Below are positions 6,842 through 16,895 of a stretch of 30,080 nt of DNA, piece by piece. Position 1 is the first letter of the stretch, and every line of letters starts with the position of its first letter. A model generated the notes under the pieces. It ran no database searches. It was not told the origin of the DNA and worked only from the letters and a program-made list of their open reading frames with translations. This DNA is from a virus, in the IMG/VR virus record IMGVR_UViG_3300017757_000078, positions 1-30,080 of that record, one strand, 5' to 3'. Both the position numbers and the translations under genes were made by a program.

Positions 6842-9160
6842 ATGCCAACATATGGTAATGAAAATTTTAAAGAATCAAATGTAAATTATTTAAATAAAGA
6901 TTTTGCATCATTAAAAGAATCTTTGATGAATTATGCAAAATCTTATTTTCCAGATACATATCGTGATTTTAATGAAACATCACCTGGTATGATGTTGTTG
7001 GAAATGAATGCTTATGTGGGTGATGTTTTATCATTTTATATAGACCAGCAATATAAAGAAATGATGTTCCCTTTAGCTGAAGAGAGAAGAAACATAATCA
7101 CTATGGCTAAGATGTTTGGATATAAAGTAAAACCTATTGTACCGGCTTATGTTGATTTAACATTCTCATCGGATGTTAATGCTTCAAGTGGTGATGTATC
7201 AAAAGTAGATTACTCACATGCTGGTGTTTTCAATTCTGGTATTGAAATAACTGCTGATTCTAATTCGGAAACTATTTTTACAACATTAGAACCAATTGAT
7301 TTTAGAATTACAGGTTCTAATGATACTGAAACAATTGCTGCAGTTGATGCTAATGGTTTAGCTACATCTTATACATTATCGAGGACTGTAAAGGCTGTAA
7401 GTGCGACTCAAAAAACACTTTCATTTCAAATTGGAGTTCCTGAGAAATTTAAAACCATTACTATACCTGATACAGATGTAATTGATATTATTTCTGTTAT
7501 TGATACGAATGGAAATAATTGGTATGAAGTTGATTTCTTAGCACAGGATAAAGTTCCAGTTGCAACTCATTATACCGATGATGTTAATAGAGATTCAGCA
7601 TATGCCGATGACACTGGCTTATCTGTTCCAGAGGCTGTTCCTTTTTCATTATCATATATCAAAACATCAAAAAGATTTACTCGTGAAACAAATCAAGATA
7701 ACAGCACATCATTACTTTTTGGTAATGGAGTTTTACAAGATGGAAATTTAATTGATGGGAGTTTCATTGATATGGAACAAGTTGGGATTATAGTACCTGG
7801 TCAAACAAATGATTTAAATGATTCAATCAATCCATTATTGGGTGATGAGTATTCAACATTAGGTGAAACACCAAACAACACAACTTTGACAGTAACATAT
7901 CGTGTAGGTGGTGGTATTAATTCAAATGTATCAAGTAATGATTTAACAAATGTACCAACTACATCACCTTCATTAGGAACAGCAACTTTAACAAAAGTTA
8001 CAAACAACAATCCAGCTCGTGGTGGTAAAGATGAAGAGGATACAATTGAAATAAAAGAAAAAGCCAAAGCATTTTTCTCAACACAAAACAGATGTGTAAC
8101 AAAAGAAGATTACGAAGCTAGAGTGTTAAACATACCAGCTAAGTTCGGAAATATAGCAAAAGCATATGTGACACGAGAAGCTCCTATTATTCCAGGTAGT
8201 ACTAATTTAACTGCATTCCAAAATTATTTGAATGCAGTTAGTCCTAATTATAGGAAGGCAATTCAGACACTTAGGGATTTAATGAATTATATTGGTGGTC
8301 TTAACTCCAATGATCAATTTTATCAAGATGTACGAGTAAATCCACCACATGATAGAATGTTGACAATTTTTGATTCAATAGCTAGTCTCGTTACGAGTAA
8401 TTGGTCTGGAACTCCCAATTTCAGTACTATGTTAGAAATTCTACCAGAAACACCAGATATATCTAATTTAACTAGAGAATTAGAATTGGGAACAATAAAC
8501 ATTTATGTATTAGGATATAATAATACAAAACAATTGGTTGGTAATCCAAATACAATAACAACTTTAACGAATGATAATTTACCATTGACTTTAATGTCAA
8601 ACATAAAAAAATATTTAGAAAACTTTAAATTAATGACGGATGTTGTTACATTGAATGATGGGTATATTGTAAACTTTGGTGTAATGTTTGATGTGATTGC
8701 TGAAAAATATGCAAACAAGCAAGAAGTAAAATTAAAATGTATTCAAAAAATAAAAGATTATTTTAATATAAATAAAATGCAATTTAATCAACCAATTTTT
8801 AAAAGTCAATTAGAATATGAATTAATGGGTGTTGAAGGTGTTCGTTCAATTGGTCATGTCACCATTACTCAAGATTATGATTATTTCTATCCACAAGATA
8901 GTGGTGATGGTGAATCATTAACTTCACCAACATATACTTATTCTTTTACACAAGATACTGGAATTGATACAGATGGAGATGATAATCCTAATTCTGGATA
9001 CATTGTTGCAAGTGGTGGAACTACAGGTTATGGTTATAAGTATGATTTTGCAACATCTGTTTCAGATGATAAGACAATCATATTACCACCACAATCATCG
9101 ACACCAACGGTTTTTGAATTAAAGAATCCAAATCAAAATATACAAGGGAGGGTTAGATAA
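6842..9160 (+). CDS. 6: Baseplate wedge protein, gp6/gpJ-like
   Basis: The 772-residue protein matches the T4 gp6 / P2 gpJ baseplate wedge family. SPGMMLLEMNAYVGDVLSFY (47-66) and EERRNIITMAKMFGYKV (80-96) form the conserved N-terminal region. A CVTKEDYEARVLNIP stretch (about 419-433) is typical of the central baseplate-J domain. FNQPIFKSQLEYELMGVEGV (about 650-670) lies in the C-terminal dimerisation-type domain. T4 gp6 is 660 residues; the excess is in a beta-rich insert (about 105-390) and a glycine/serine-rich C-terminal tail. In contractile tails this protein forms the ring that links wedges. CGGAGATG at 6831-6838 is the ribosome binding site. Confidence 0.92.
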   Translation: MPTYGNENFKESNVNYLNKDFASLKESLMNYAKSYFPDTYRDFNETSPGMMLLEMNAYVGDVLSFYIDQQYKEMMFPLAEERRNIITMAKMFGYKVKPIVPAYVDLTFSSDVNASSGDVSKVDYSHAGVFNSGIEITADSNSETIFTTLEPIDFRITGSNDTETIAAVDANGLATSYTLSRTVKAVSATQKTLSFQIGVPEKFKTITIPDTDVIDIISVIDTNGNNWYEVDFLAQDKVPVATHYTDDVNRDSAYADDTGLSVPEAVPFSLSYIKTSKRFTRETNQDNSTSLLFGNGVLQDGNLIDGSFIDMEQVGIIVPGQTNDLNDSINPLLGDEYSTLGETPNNTTLTVTYRVGGGINSNVSSNDLTNVPTTSPSLGTATLTKVTNNNPARGGKDEEDTIEIKEKAKAFFSTQNRCVTKEDYEARVLNIPAKFGNIAKAYVTREAPIIPGSTNLTAFQNYLNAVSPNYRKAIQTLRDLMNYIGGLNSNDQFYQDVRVNPPHDRMLTIFDSIASLVTSNWSGTPNFSTMLEILPETPDISNLTRELELGTINIYVLGYNNTKQLVGNPNTITTLTNDNLPLTLMSNIKKYLENFKLMTDVVTLNDGYIVNFGVMFDVIAEKYANKQEVKLKCIQKIKDYFNINKMQFNQPIFKSQLEYELMGVEGVRSIGHVTITQDYDYFYPQDSGDGESLTSPTYTYSFTQDTGIDTDGDDNPNSGYIVASGGTTGYGYKYDFATSVSDDKTIILPPQSSTPTVFELKNPNQNIQGRVR

Positions 9161-10269
9161 TGCATCATTTTATTTTTCCAACAGCAGACACTTGGATATC
9201 GAGTGGCTCATCAAATGTAACAGGTGAATCTTTTAAAGACCAAAACTTTGGGAGAGACCAAATACTTGAAGTTAAAAAAGAATTTTTTAATAGTACATTC
9301 GACTATCAAACTAGAGCATTAGTTAATTTTAGTGGAACGGATTTTACAGAGTTATCTAAATCAGTTTCGGATGGAACTATAGCTTCAGATGCTAAATATT
9401 ATTTACGACTTTATGAAGCTGAAGGTAATGCTGAGTTTTCAGATTCACAATATATTTTATCAGCTCAAGCAGTATCGAGATCATGGTCAGAAGGTATCGG
9501 TAGGTTTGGAGATAATCCAAAAAATACAAATGGTTGTAGTTGGGAAAATTATGCATTCCCTCGTGGTGGTGGTGCGAGTAATTGGACAGCTACTGGTGGA
9601 GATGTGTTAACTGTAAGTGCTTCAGCCCAATCCTTTACAAGTGAATCACCTGATGTTAATATGGATGTAACTGATATGGTGAATATGTGGTTAAAGGGAC
9701 AATACTCTAATCATGGTATGTTACTGAGATTTAGTGGTAGTCACGAAACAGACTCAATTCGTTTTGGTCATTTAAAATTCTTTTCAAGAAACACTCATAC
9801 AATTTTTTCACCGAGATTAGAAGTTCGTTGGGATGATCATTTACCTTGTACTGGTTCAAACACAGGTTCATTAAATGAATTAACAATGAGTGGGTTGGCT
9901 GATAACTATCTTTATATGAGAGGACTACAAGAAGAATATAAAGTAGGTGAGAGAGTTAAGTTTAGAGTTGGTGCTAGAAAAAGATACATACAAAAAACAT
10001 TTTCTAATTCTGTACAAACTGTAACTGGTTCATTTATAACTGAAGGTAAAGGATCCTATGCAATTAAAGATGTTGCTACTGATGAGTTTATTGTTCCATT
10101 TAGTTCTTATACTTCGATGAGCTGTGATACTGGTGGTATGTATTTTAATCAATGGATGGATGGATTTTATCCTGATAGAGTATATAAGTTTCAATTAAAA
10201 TTAAAATATACAGATGGTCAGGAACAAGTATTTGATGATGATTTTGAATTTGTAGTGAAAAGGAAATAA
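9160..10269 (+). CDS. Tail/baseplate protein with DNRLRE-like domain
   Basis: The 369-residue product opens with FPTADTWISSGS and FKDQNFGRDQILEV, and later has MDVTDMVNMWLKGQYSNHGM (168-187). This order, a strand with NFG and then V..MV..WL.G...N.G, is that of DNRLRE-type beta-sandwich domains, often found in secreted or carbohydrate-related proteins. The C-terminal 150 residues (EYKVGERVKFRVGARKRYIQ onward) look like a second beta domain. It takes the position that gp7/gp8 genes hold in T4, but I see no direct likeness to gp8. An AGGGAGG ribosome binding site (9145-9151) lies inside the end of the gp6-like gene, and the start overlaps its stop. Confidence 0.7.
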   Translation: MHHFIFPTADTWISSGSSNVTGESFKDQNFGRDQILEVKKEFFNSTFDYQTRALVNFSGTDFTELSKSVSDGTIASDAKYYLRLYEAEGNAEFSDSQYILSAQAVSRSWSEGIGRFGDNPKNTNGCSWENYAFPRGGGASNWTATGGDVLTVSASAQSFTSESPDVNMDVTDMVNMWLKGQYSNHGMLLRFSGSHETDSIRFGHLKFFSRNTHTIFSPRLEVRWDDHLPCTGSNTGSLNELTMSGLADNYLYMRGLQEEYKVGERVKFRVGARKRYIQKTFSNSVQTVTGSFITEGKGSYAIKDVATDEFIVPFSSYTSMSCDTGGMYFNQWMDGFYPDRVYKFQLKLKYTDGQEQVFDDDFEFVVKRK

Positions 10270-10271
10270 AT

Positions 10272-11918
10272 ATGACACCAGAAGAAAAATTAGAACAACT
10301 ATTAGATTTAATAGCTGAAGCATTAATACAAAGTGACATACCTGAACTTAAAAACAGAGTAAATGACTCTCAAAAGTTTATTAGAGATGGGATAATTCAA
10401 CAAGGTGCTGGTAAAGGTCGTTTGGCACTTTATCAAAAAGATATTAAAGCAAATCAAGAAGATTTAAATTTATCTATAACAATAAATCCTAATACAGATG
10501 AAGAAGAAACACTACCTGAATTGCAACACTTGGCAAATATAGTTGATTTCGGTTTACTAAATATATCATCTTCTTTGGGTGTTGATGACACTGTAAGTGT
10601 TTATATGGTTGGTGGAGGACTTGCTGGTGGTGGACAAGATATTACAAGTTTAGTCATCGGTGAAGGTAATCCTTTAAATGTTAGTCAATTTGTTCCATTG
10701 GAACAAAAGCAATCCATTGTGGATGTTGAAAGGGCTGAAGAATATTTAGATACAAATATTTTTGAATTACTTCCAAGTGGTGATACTCGACAATCAAGAA
10801 TTATTAGATTCTTTCAAGAATTAAATGCTTTACTTCCACCAGATACTCCTCAATTTGATTTAGATGGTATACCTGGTGTTGATAGATTACCAGATGGAAC
10901 TTGGAGTGGTTCTGTTGAATATAGTAAAGATAATAGTATTTCATATGCTCAAGAAAACTCAGATGGAAACATTGATGAAGAAGAAGCATTTATTCATAGA
11001 TTAAAAAATACAGCTAATAGTATAAATTCATCAAGAACCATCGAAGATATTTATAATACAATACTTCCTTATTTAACAGATATTATGCCTGATGATAATC
11101 AACCAGAAGACGAAAGAGTAGAATATAAAAATCAATCAAGTGGATATTTAAAATTTAGAAATCCAAATCAAGGTATCATAATTCGTAACACAAATGAAGA
11201 TTTTATTCAAGGATTAGACCCAAGTAATCCAACTTGGTTAAGGGATGTAGATGGTGGTTATGGAACTGGGTTTACTATAACTATGTGGGTTAGATTTTTA
11301 GATAAAGTATCTGAGGGTACTTTGTTTAATTATGGAAATCCAAATAGATTACAAGACCCATTTGGGTTTAGATTAGAAACATTTGTGATTGATAATGAAG
11401 AAAATAAATTAATTGAAGATAATGTAGATAGTGGGTATTCTTCTGTAATTGGAGAAGATAATCCAAATGGTGCTTTGTTTCAAAATACCGATACTGAAAG
11501 ATTTGTTAGATTAATGGTATATGATGATTCATTTGGAAAAGTAAGAGACTCACATACTGCTAACCCACATTTAAGTAAAAGACCATTTTTACCAAATTTA
11601 AACAATCCATCTCGACCAGATGGTAGTCATAACCAATTTGATAAATTAGCATTATTTAACTATATGAAAATACCACAAGATTTTAATGAGTGGTATTTTA
11701 TATGTGCTTCCTTTAATCCTTCTATTGATGAGGATAGTGATTTTGATTTACCATCACAACCAGCTGCTGAAAATCCTATAAAAATGCACAACTTTTGGAT
11801 GAATCATGTTTTATCTGATGGTCAAACATATACCGATTTTTCAGGAGTAGGAAATCAATGTAAAGTAGAAATCATTTCAAGAACAGACTTACTACGAGCT
11901 CGTGGTTTTAAGGTGTAG
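10272..11918 (+). CDS. Tail/baseplate protein with C-terminal LamG-like domain
   Basis: The 548-residue protein has a helical, acidic N-terminus (1-75), a middle part with a glycine-rich VYMVGGGLAGGGQ stretch near 113-125, and a C-terminal region (about 285-548) resembling a LamG/concanavalin-like jelly roll. That region shows YLKFRNPNQGIII, GFTITMWVRF (about 331-340) and FNEWYFICASFNP near 475-487, the spacing of the sandwich's core strands. It ends with KVEIISRTDLLRARGFKV. Such domains usually bind glycans or mediate protein contacts. In a baseplate operon they suggest a peripheral adhesin or fibre-anchoring part. The central region is unrecognised. Confidence 0.65.
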   Translation: MTPEEKLEQLLDLIAEALIQSDIPELKNRVNDSQKFIRDGIIQQGAGKGRLALYQKDIKANQEDLNLSITINPNTDEEETLPELQHLANIVDFGLLNISSSLGVDDTVSVYMVGGGLAGGGQDITSLVIGEGNPLNVSQFVPLEQKQSIVDVERAEEYLDTNIFELLPSGDTRQSRIIRFFQELNALLPPDTPQFDLDGIPGVDRLPDGTWSGSVEYSKDNSISYAQENSDGNIDEEEAFIHRLKNTANSINSSRTIEDIYNTILPYLTDIMPDDNQPEDERVEYKNQSSGYLKFRNPNQGIIIRNTNEDFIQGLDPSNPTWLRDVDGGYGTGFTITMWVRFLDKVSEGTLFNYGNPNRLQDPFGFRLETFVIDNEENKLIEDNVDSGYSSVIGEDNPNGALFQNTDTERFVRLMVYDDSFGKVRDSHTANPHLSKRPFLPNLNNPSRPDGSHNQFDKLALFNYMKIPQDFNEWYFICASFNPSIDEDSDFDLPSQPAAENPIKMHNFWMNHVLSDGQTYTDFSGVGNQCKVEIISRTDLLRARGFKV

Positions 11919-11922
11919 TTAA

Positions 11923-14900
11923 ATGCCTCATAACGATAATCATAATCCCTTTTCAATTGATAAATTAGACAAGATCGGTACAGATACAGGTCCGAATACA
12001 GTATATACAACAAATCTTACCTTGAGAGCAGAAGAAGCTGCAGGTAGTGAGGGTTTTTGGGCAACTGGTGATGGAGCTGACATACACACATTTTTAAGAT
12101 TAAAATTTGGATTTGCAAAATTTAATCTTTCACTTGAAAAATATTATGATTATATAGAGTTCGAATCTGATTTTGATGACTTAGAAATTAATGATAATAA
12201 TAAAATTACTTTTGGAGTTCAAGTTGGATCTAATGTTACTGACTTGGGGTATACTGAAGGATCTCATGCGACAAGACCTATCCAAATCCCAACTGTTACA
12301 GAGATAATGACATATTATAATCATGATGAATCAGAAACAGAGGGTTATTCGTTAGTGCAGTGTGAAATTCTTGATATTTATTGTCAGGGAAATTTTAATG
12401 AAGCTAGAGTAAAGTGGACATTTCCAAGCTCTCCAGGTAGCAGTTATCCTAGCTCAGGTGCAGTGGAAGGTTCATCGGGTGGTTACAAAGAACGATACCA
12501 TTGGATTAACTGGCCAAATGGGTATCGAAATCGTGAAAATTTACCAATTACTGCTGGCCAGCATATTTCTACAAATAGTGCTACCAATCAGAATTTCCTC
12601 CGTGAGTTTAATACATCAAACTTGTATGTAGAAGAAGTTGAACTTTTAGATGATGAAACATTAGAAGGTGAACTTCTCCACTCATCAACTTTGATACCAA
12701 GAATTGGTATGGGTGTAGGTGACTTATCCTCTTGGGGTTTAGGTTTAAATAACATAGATGATGATAATAAATTAATGGTACATGTAAATCAAGATAAAGA
12801 CTGGCCGATGTCTTGGTTAGGACAACAATGGTTAAATTCTGATTTCTTTGATAATCACCCGGATGTTGTATCAATAGTAGAATACCCATGGTATGTTTAT
12901 CCATTTAATAATTGGTATTTAAAATTATCTTCAGAACAAGTAGATGATGAGTGGGTAAAAATTAAGAGTGTAGAAACAAAAACTATTAATATGTTTGATC
13001 TTGCGGATAATCCAACTTATAGTGTTGGAGATTATTTTTATACAGAACTACATTTTGATAGAGCACAATTTGGAACGGATGTTGTTAATTGGGATGGTAT
13101 TGTTGTAGATGGGGGAACTGTTAATGTAGAAATTTGGGATTTACCTACTACTGATGCAGGTAATAATATACCTTTTAATACTACTGATGAAGGTATTTCA
13201 GTAGGTTTTGGTGTGCCAGGAGTTGCAGTTGAACAAACACTTAGAAATGCAATTGATGGGTATAGTGGTATTTATATGGAAAATGGAATGACTTTCATTA
13301 ATAATAAAGAGTTGTATTTAAATAACAATAATCAAGATAAAAGAGTTCCACTTGGAATGTTTTTCTTCAATGAAGATAATACAAATACTTTAAATTTGCC
13401 AATTAAATTTTCGGAAGAAAAATTTAATCAAATAAGTAATATTAATTTAATTCAAAATGGAGATGCTAAAAGAATTGACAAAAAATATACTAGTAATGGT
13501 GGTGAAAATACAATTGCTTTTAAGCCTGATGGTGGATGGCACTTTCTACCTTTACAGGGTGTAGCTTTTGAAATTCGTGATTGGGGTGATGACGGTAATC
13601 AAAATTATATTTGGAAAATTAATTCGGATGATACTCTCTATACAGAGAGGGAGGAACTTAGTCAATATTTTGAACAATCTGGAAATTTTATTGGTATGAA
13701 TGCGCAGAAACAATATGGTTATGGTGGATATTATCCATATGCTCGTTTATATACAAATATGGCCGTAAAGTATTTTAATAAACTTTCAAATTCATCTGAT
13801 CTCAGGGATGTATTTTTTGACGCTTATAAATTCACTTCTGGAATGGCAACAAGTGGTGGTTCAAATCAGAGCGCTCCTGAGATTGCAACTTGGGTAGATT
13901 TTTCTACAGCTGACGAAGATTTAGCTTATTCAAATAAAAAGTGTTTAGTTTTAAGTGGGTTAAGCGAATATTCATCTCAAAGTACTTTGGCTAAATACTG
14001 GAATCTTTTTAAATCTTTAGATCCAAACTCTGATGATGCTCTTTTACCATGGATACTTCCAGACGGAAACCCTGATAATGATCCACTTTTTATTGAAGAA
14101 AATAAATACAGAGTATTGAATCAAACTCAAAAAATTTATGATGCAACTGATGGGACACTTCATCCTTATAGTGCATTAAAAGTAAAATTTAAAATGAAAA
14201 CTACAAGAAAGAATGATGATGATAATAGTTATCCACCTGTTGAAGTAGGTATACTTAGCTGTGATATATGGGATTCGGGTAGCCCTATGGCCACACCGGT
14301 AAGAGACAAGTATGCAGAATCTAGGGGTAGTTTTAATTCATACACATATCCAAATACAAGTTATGTTAATCAAAAAAATTATGATTTTGGAGGAATGAAT
14401 AGAGTTGAAAATACTGAAATGGGTGTATGGCAAGATTTTGAATTTGATTTTACATTAACTGATAGGCATATAACTATGGGACAAGTTAAGACTCTTAATT
14501 TCTTTGTACAATCAAGTGGACCTATTTTCACAGGACAAGTTATGTTAGATGATTTTGAAGTATATGAATCATATGATTTTTATCCAGATTGTGATGTTAG
14601 AATGAAAAAAGGAGCTAATGAATATGGGGTAGGGGATTTAACAAAATACTATGATCCAACAATACCTAATCAACTTGAAGCTTACAATGATACAGTTGCT
14701 CCAATGGAAACTCAGTTTTATTTTTATCCAAGATATCCATCAAATCAAATATTGGGTGTTGATAGAACTATTCAATACGAAGCATTTAAAAGGGGTTTGT
14801 TTTACATTTATGATATAGATTGGGGAGATGGTTCTTCAAAAGAATTTACAACTGAACCTGAAAAAATTGATGAGGAAAAAGCTCTTTACCATACATATAA

Positions 14901-16893
14901 AGAAAGTGGTGTTTATGAAATAACAGGATATATGTTAAGATTGAAAGAAGATAAAGATGGAAATCAGATTGGATTAATTAACAATAAAAAATTTAAATTA
15001 AGAATAAATATTAATGAAGGTTTGGATGAAGATTTTACCTTCCTATCTTCGGATGGGTTTTCATTCATCCCCTACAAAAATACTTTACCAATAGTTGGGG
15101 GACACTCTAAGCAAAGTAGTTATTATAAAACCATAAAAAGAATGTTAGGTTTTTTAGAAGATAACACTCGTACAAATATTAAATATAAAAATATTAGCAC
15201 TAAACTAAAATTAGAAAGAGCTTTGTTAAAAATGGATGAAAGTTATAAACCACTTTTAGATTCAAATTCTATGGGGGGAATTTTACCATATTTTAATAGT
15301 TACAATAATGTTTTATTAACTGAGGGAGACTTATCTGCGATTGTGGACAAAGAAAATTATTATATAAATAGTTTAGGTTTAGTATCAGGAATATTGGATA
15401 TTCGAAATGATACAGTTCAATTTTCATATTACACTGGTGAAGAGCAGGGTGAATGGTGGAAGTTTGAACTAACACAGCAATCAGCTCAAGCTTTTGAATA
15501 TTTAACTGGTACTGATGGTGAAGATCAGAGGCAGGGGTGGTTATCAGAGTTAAATTCAAATTTTACAGATGAGTATAAGGCAGTACATATAATTGATGCA
15601 GGAAGTACTAATGTAGATACGGGTTGGTCATCTGGATATTTCGGTGGTGTTTACCAAACAGAACGAAGTAACAATACCTATACTAAAGGCCTTTACAAAC
15701 AATTTGATGGAACATCATATACTTTATATGTTGCTCCAGCAGGTTTCCAATCATCTCAAAATTTTCCAGATGTTACAGTTGAAGTTGATAATTCAGCTGA
15801 ACCAAAACTCTACTTTACTCCATACTTTGAATCTGAAGAACTTTCTGAAGATAACAACGAGGAGCCGCCTGATTTCGTTAATCATGATGTTTTTAATGAT
15901 GATTCAAACATTCACGGTATGTCACTTGCAAGTTTTAATGTATTATCTGATGATGCCCAAGCGGAATATATGGACAAGTTAGGAACACTACCATTTCCAA
16001 GATATTTTCAAGAATTTGATTTTTTTGGAAATAGTGGAATCACTCAAGATGGCTCATCATATGCATGGGACGATTTGTTTGCAAACATACCAAGATGGGA
16101 AGAATTGGGTAGATTTGATATATCTTTTTATTTAACAATTATGGAATCATTTCAATCTATGGTAGATGATATTACAAATGAACAATTAATTGACTTGGTT
16201 TATGAGTGGGCTAATAGTGAATATAATAATTTACCGCAGAACTGGTTATACAATGCATTAAATAATGAATTTCCACCTAATAATTTATTTACTTCTTCAG
16301 AAGTTCCTGTAAATAATGGTTTGAATCCTTTACTTGGTGAATTAGGAAATTCTTTAAATACTGTAGATTTAACAAGTGTAAAGTATTACAATAAGCCTAA
16401 GTCTATTTTTGAATTAATTGGATTTCAATCTTATGATTTTAACCAAGTTGGAAATCCTAATAATGAAAGATATTGGAAAAATATTATACCAGAGGATTAT
16501 GATATATTAGATAGGGAAGGTCTTCCCTTGCAAGAAGGTGAGGGAAGTATAGATACTTATTCACAACAAGATTGGATGGGTGGTTACTATTATCCTGTAT
16601 TACCAAGATATGGGAGTGATGGTAAATTTATTGAAGGGGATTTCCCGAATAATAAAATACCATTTCCAGTGCAAGGTAATATAACTAATGAACAGGAAAC
16701 TAAAGATAATTTACTAATAAATATAACAAGTGAAGTTGTTGAAAATAATGTGTTTAATGATTTAAGTGGCAATGGAAATTTAGGATTTTCAATATCAGAT
16801 TATAAACCATCTTTTGATAATAAAACTTTAAAGCCAACAAAAAGAAAAACATTTCAAAGAACTAAAAAATCAAAATCGAATGGGGCATTCTAA
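11923..16893 (+). CDS. Giant virion protein with PKD-like and jelly-roll-like domains
   Basis: The 1656-residue protein is modular. Residues 745-885 look like a carbohydrate-binding jelly roll ending GQVMLDDFEVYES. Residues 945-1032 form a PKD-like Ig fold with DIDWGDGSSKEF (W967) and HTYKESGVYEITG (from H990). Residues 1054-1075 (LPIVGGHSKQSSYYKTIKRM) begin a block also present in the next protein. Residues 1345-1413 hold a LPFPRYFQEFD ... GRFDI module shared with two copies in the next protein. The C-terminus ends SNGAF. It is most likely a baseplate-peripheral or fibre-like protein. Its start is preceded by AAGGTG at 11909-11914. The gene is intact; no frameshift is seen. Confidence 0.65.
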   Translation: MPHNDNHNPFSIDKLDKIGTDTGPNTVYTTNLTLRAEEAAGSEGFWATGDGADIHTFLRLKFGFAKFNLSLEKYYDYIEFESDFDDLEINDNNKITFGVQVGSNVTDLGYTEGSHATRPIQIPTVTEIMTYYNHDESETEGYSLVQCEILDIYCQGNFNEARVKWTFPSSPGSSYPSSGAVEGSSGGYKERYHWINWPNGYRNRENLPITAGQHISTNSATNQNFLREFNTSNLYVEEVELLDDETLEGELLHSSTLIPRIGMGVGDLSSWGLGLNNIDDDNKLMVHVNQDKDWPMSWLGQQWLNSDFFDNHPDVVSIVEYPWYVYPFNNWYLKLSSEQVDDEWVKIKSVETKTINMFDLADNPTYSVGDYFYTELHFDRAQFGTDVVNWDGIVVDGGTVNVEIWDLPTTDAGNNIPFNTTDEGISVGFGVPGVAVEQTLRNAIDGYSGIYMENGMTFINNKELYLNNNNQDKRVPLGMFFFNEDNTNTLNLPIKFSEEKFNQISNINLIQNGDAKRIDKKYTSNGGENTIAFKPDGGWHFLPLQGVAFEIRDWGDDGNQNYIWKINSDDTLYTEREELSQYFEQSGNFIGMNAQKQYGYGGYYPYARLYTNMAVKYFNKLSNSSDLRDVFFDAYKFTSGMATSGGSNQSAPEIATWVDFSTADEDLAYSNKKCLVLSGLSEYSSQSTLAKYWNLFKSLDPNSDDALLPWILPDGNPDNDPLFIEENKYRVLNQTQKIYDATDGTLHPYSALKVKFKMKTTRKNDDDNSYPPVEVGILSCDIWDSGSPMATPVRDKYAESRGSFNSYTYPNTSYVNQKNYDFGGMNRVENTEMGVWQDFEFDFTLTDRHITMGQVKTLNFFVQSSGPIFTGQVMLDDFEVYESYDFYPDCDVRMKKGANEYGVGDLTKYYDPTIPNQLEAYNDTVAPMETQFYFYPRYPSNQILGVDRTIQYEAFKRGLFYIYDIDWGDGSSKEFTTEPEKIDEEKALYHTYKESGVYEITGYMLRLKEDKDGNQIGLINNKKFKLRININEGLDEDFTFLSSDGFSFIPYKNTLPIVGGHSKQSSYYKTIKRMLGFLEDNTRTNIKYKNISTKLKLERALLKMDESYKPLLDSNSMGGILPYFNSYNNVLLTEGDLSAIVDKENYYINSLGLVSGILDIRNDTVQFSYYTGEEQGEWWKFELTQQSAQAFEYLTGTDGEDQRQGWLSELNSNFTDEYKAVHIIDAGSTNVDTGWSSGYFGGVYQTERSNNTYTKGLYKQFDGTSYTLYVAPAGFQSSQNFPDVTVEVDNSAEPKLYFTPYFESEELSEDNNEEPPDFVNHDVFNDDSNIHGMSLASFNVLSDDAQAEYMDKLGTLPFPRYFQEFDFFGNSGITQDGSSYAWDDLFANIPRWEELGRFDISFYLTIMESFQSMVDDITNEQLIDLVYEWANSEYNNLPQNWLYNALNNEFPPNNLFTSSEVPVNNGLNPLLGELGNSLNTVDLTSVKYYNKPKSIFELIGFQSYDFNQVGNPNNERYWKNIIPEDYDILDREGLPLQEGEGSIDTYSQQDWMGGYYYPVLPRYGSDGKFIEGDFPNNKIPFPVQGNITNEQETKDNLLINITSEVVENNVFNDLSGNGNLGFSISDYKPSFDNKTLKPTKRKTFQRTKKSKSNGAF
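15955..16160 (+). repeat. GRxDI module, copy 1 (diverged protein-level repeat)
   Basis: Encodes LPFPRYFQEFDFFGNSGITQ, then a serine/tryptophan spacer and ELGRFDISFYL. Compared with the two copies in the following gene it keeps the (F/Y)P(R/K)Y..E(F/L) opening and the GR.DI closing, with a longer middle. The likeness is at protein level only. Confidence 0.6.
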
Positions 16894-16895
16894 TG
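16879..16895 (+). promoter_or_regulatory. Stop/start junction doubling as translation start region, copy 1
   Basis: AATGGGGCATTCTAATG encodes the end of the SNGAF C-terminus and contains the G-rich stretch that can serve as ribosome binding site, with the next ATG overlapping the stop (TAATG). It matches the junction at 20913-20929 in 15 of 17 bases. Confidence 0.6.

Noticed and set aside
11880-11960. A possible split of one gene into the 548- and 1656-residue proteins
   Set aside because: The upstream protein ends in a natural-looking C-terminus, and the next start has its own ribosome binding site; there is no sign of a frameshift.
15363-15370. Exact TATAAATA (T4 late promoter consensus) on the plus strand
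   Set aside because: It lies deep inside a giant coding region; such octamers are expected by chance in DNA this AT-rich.
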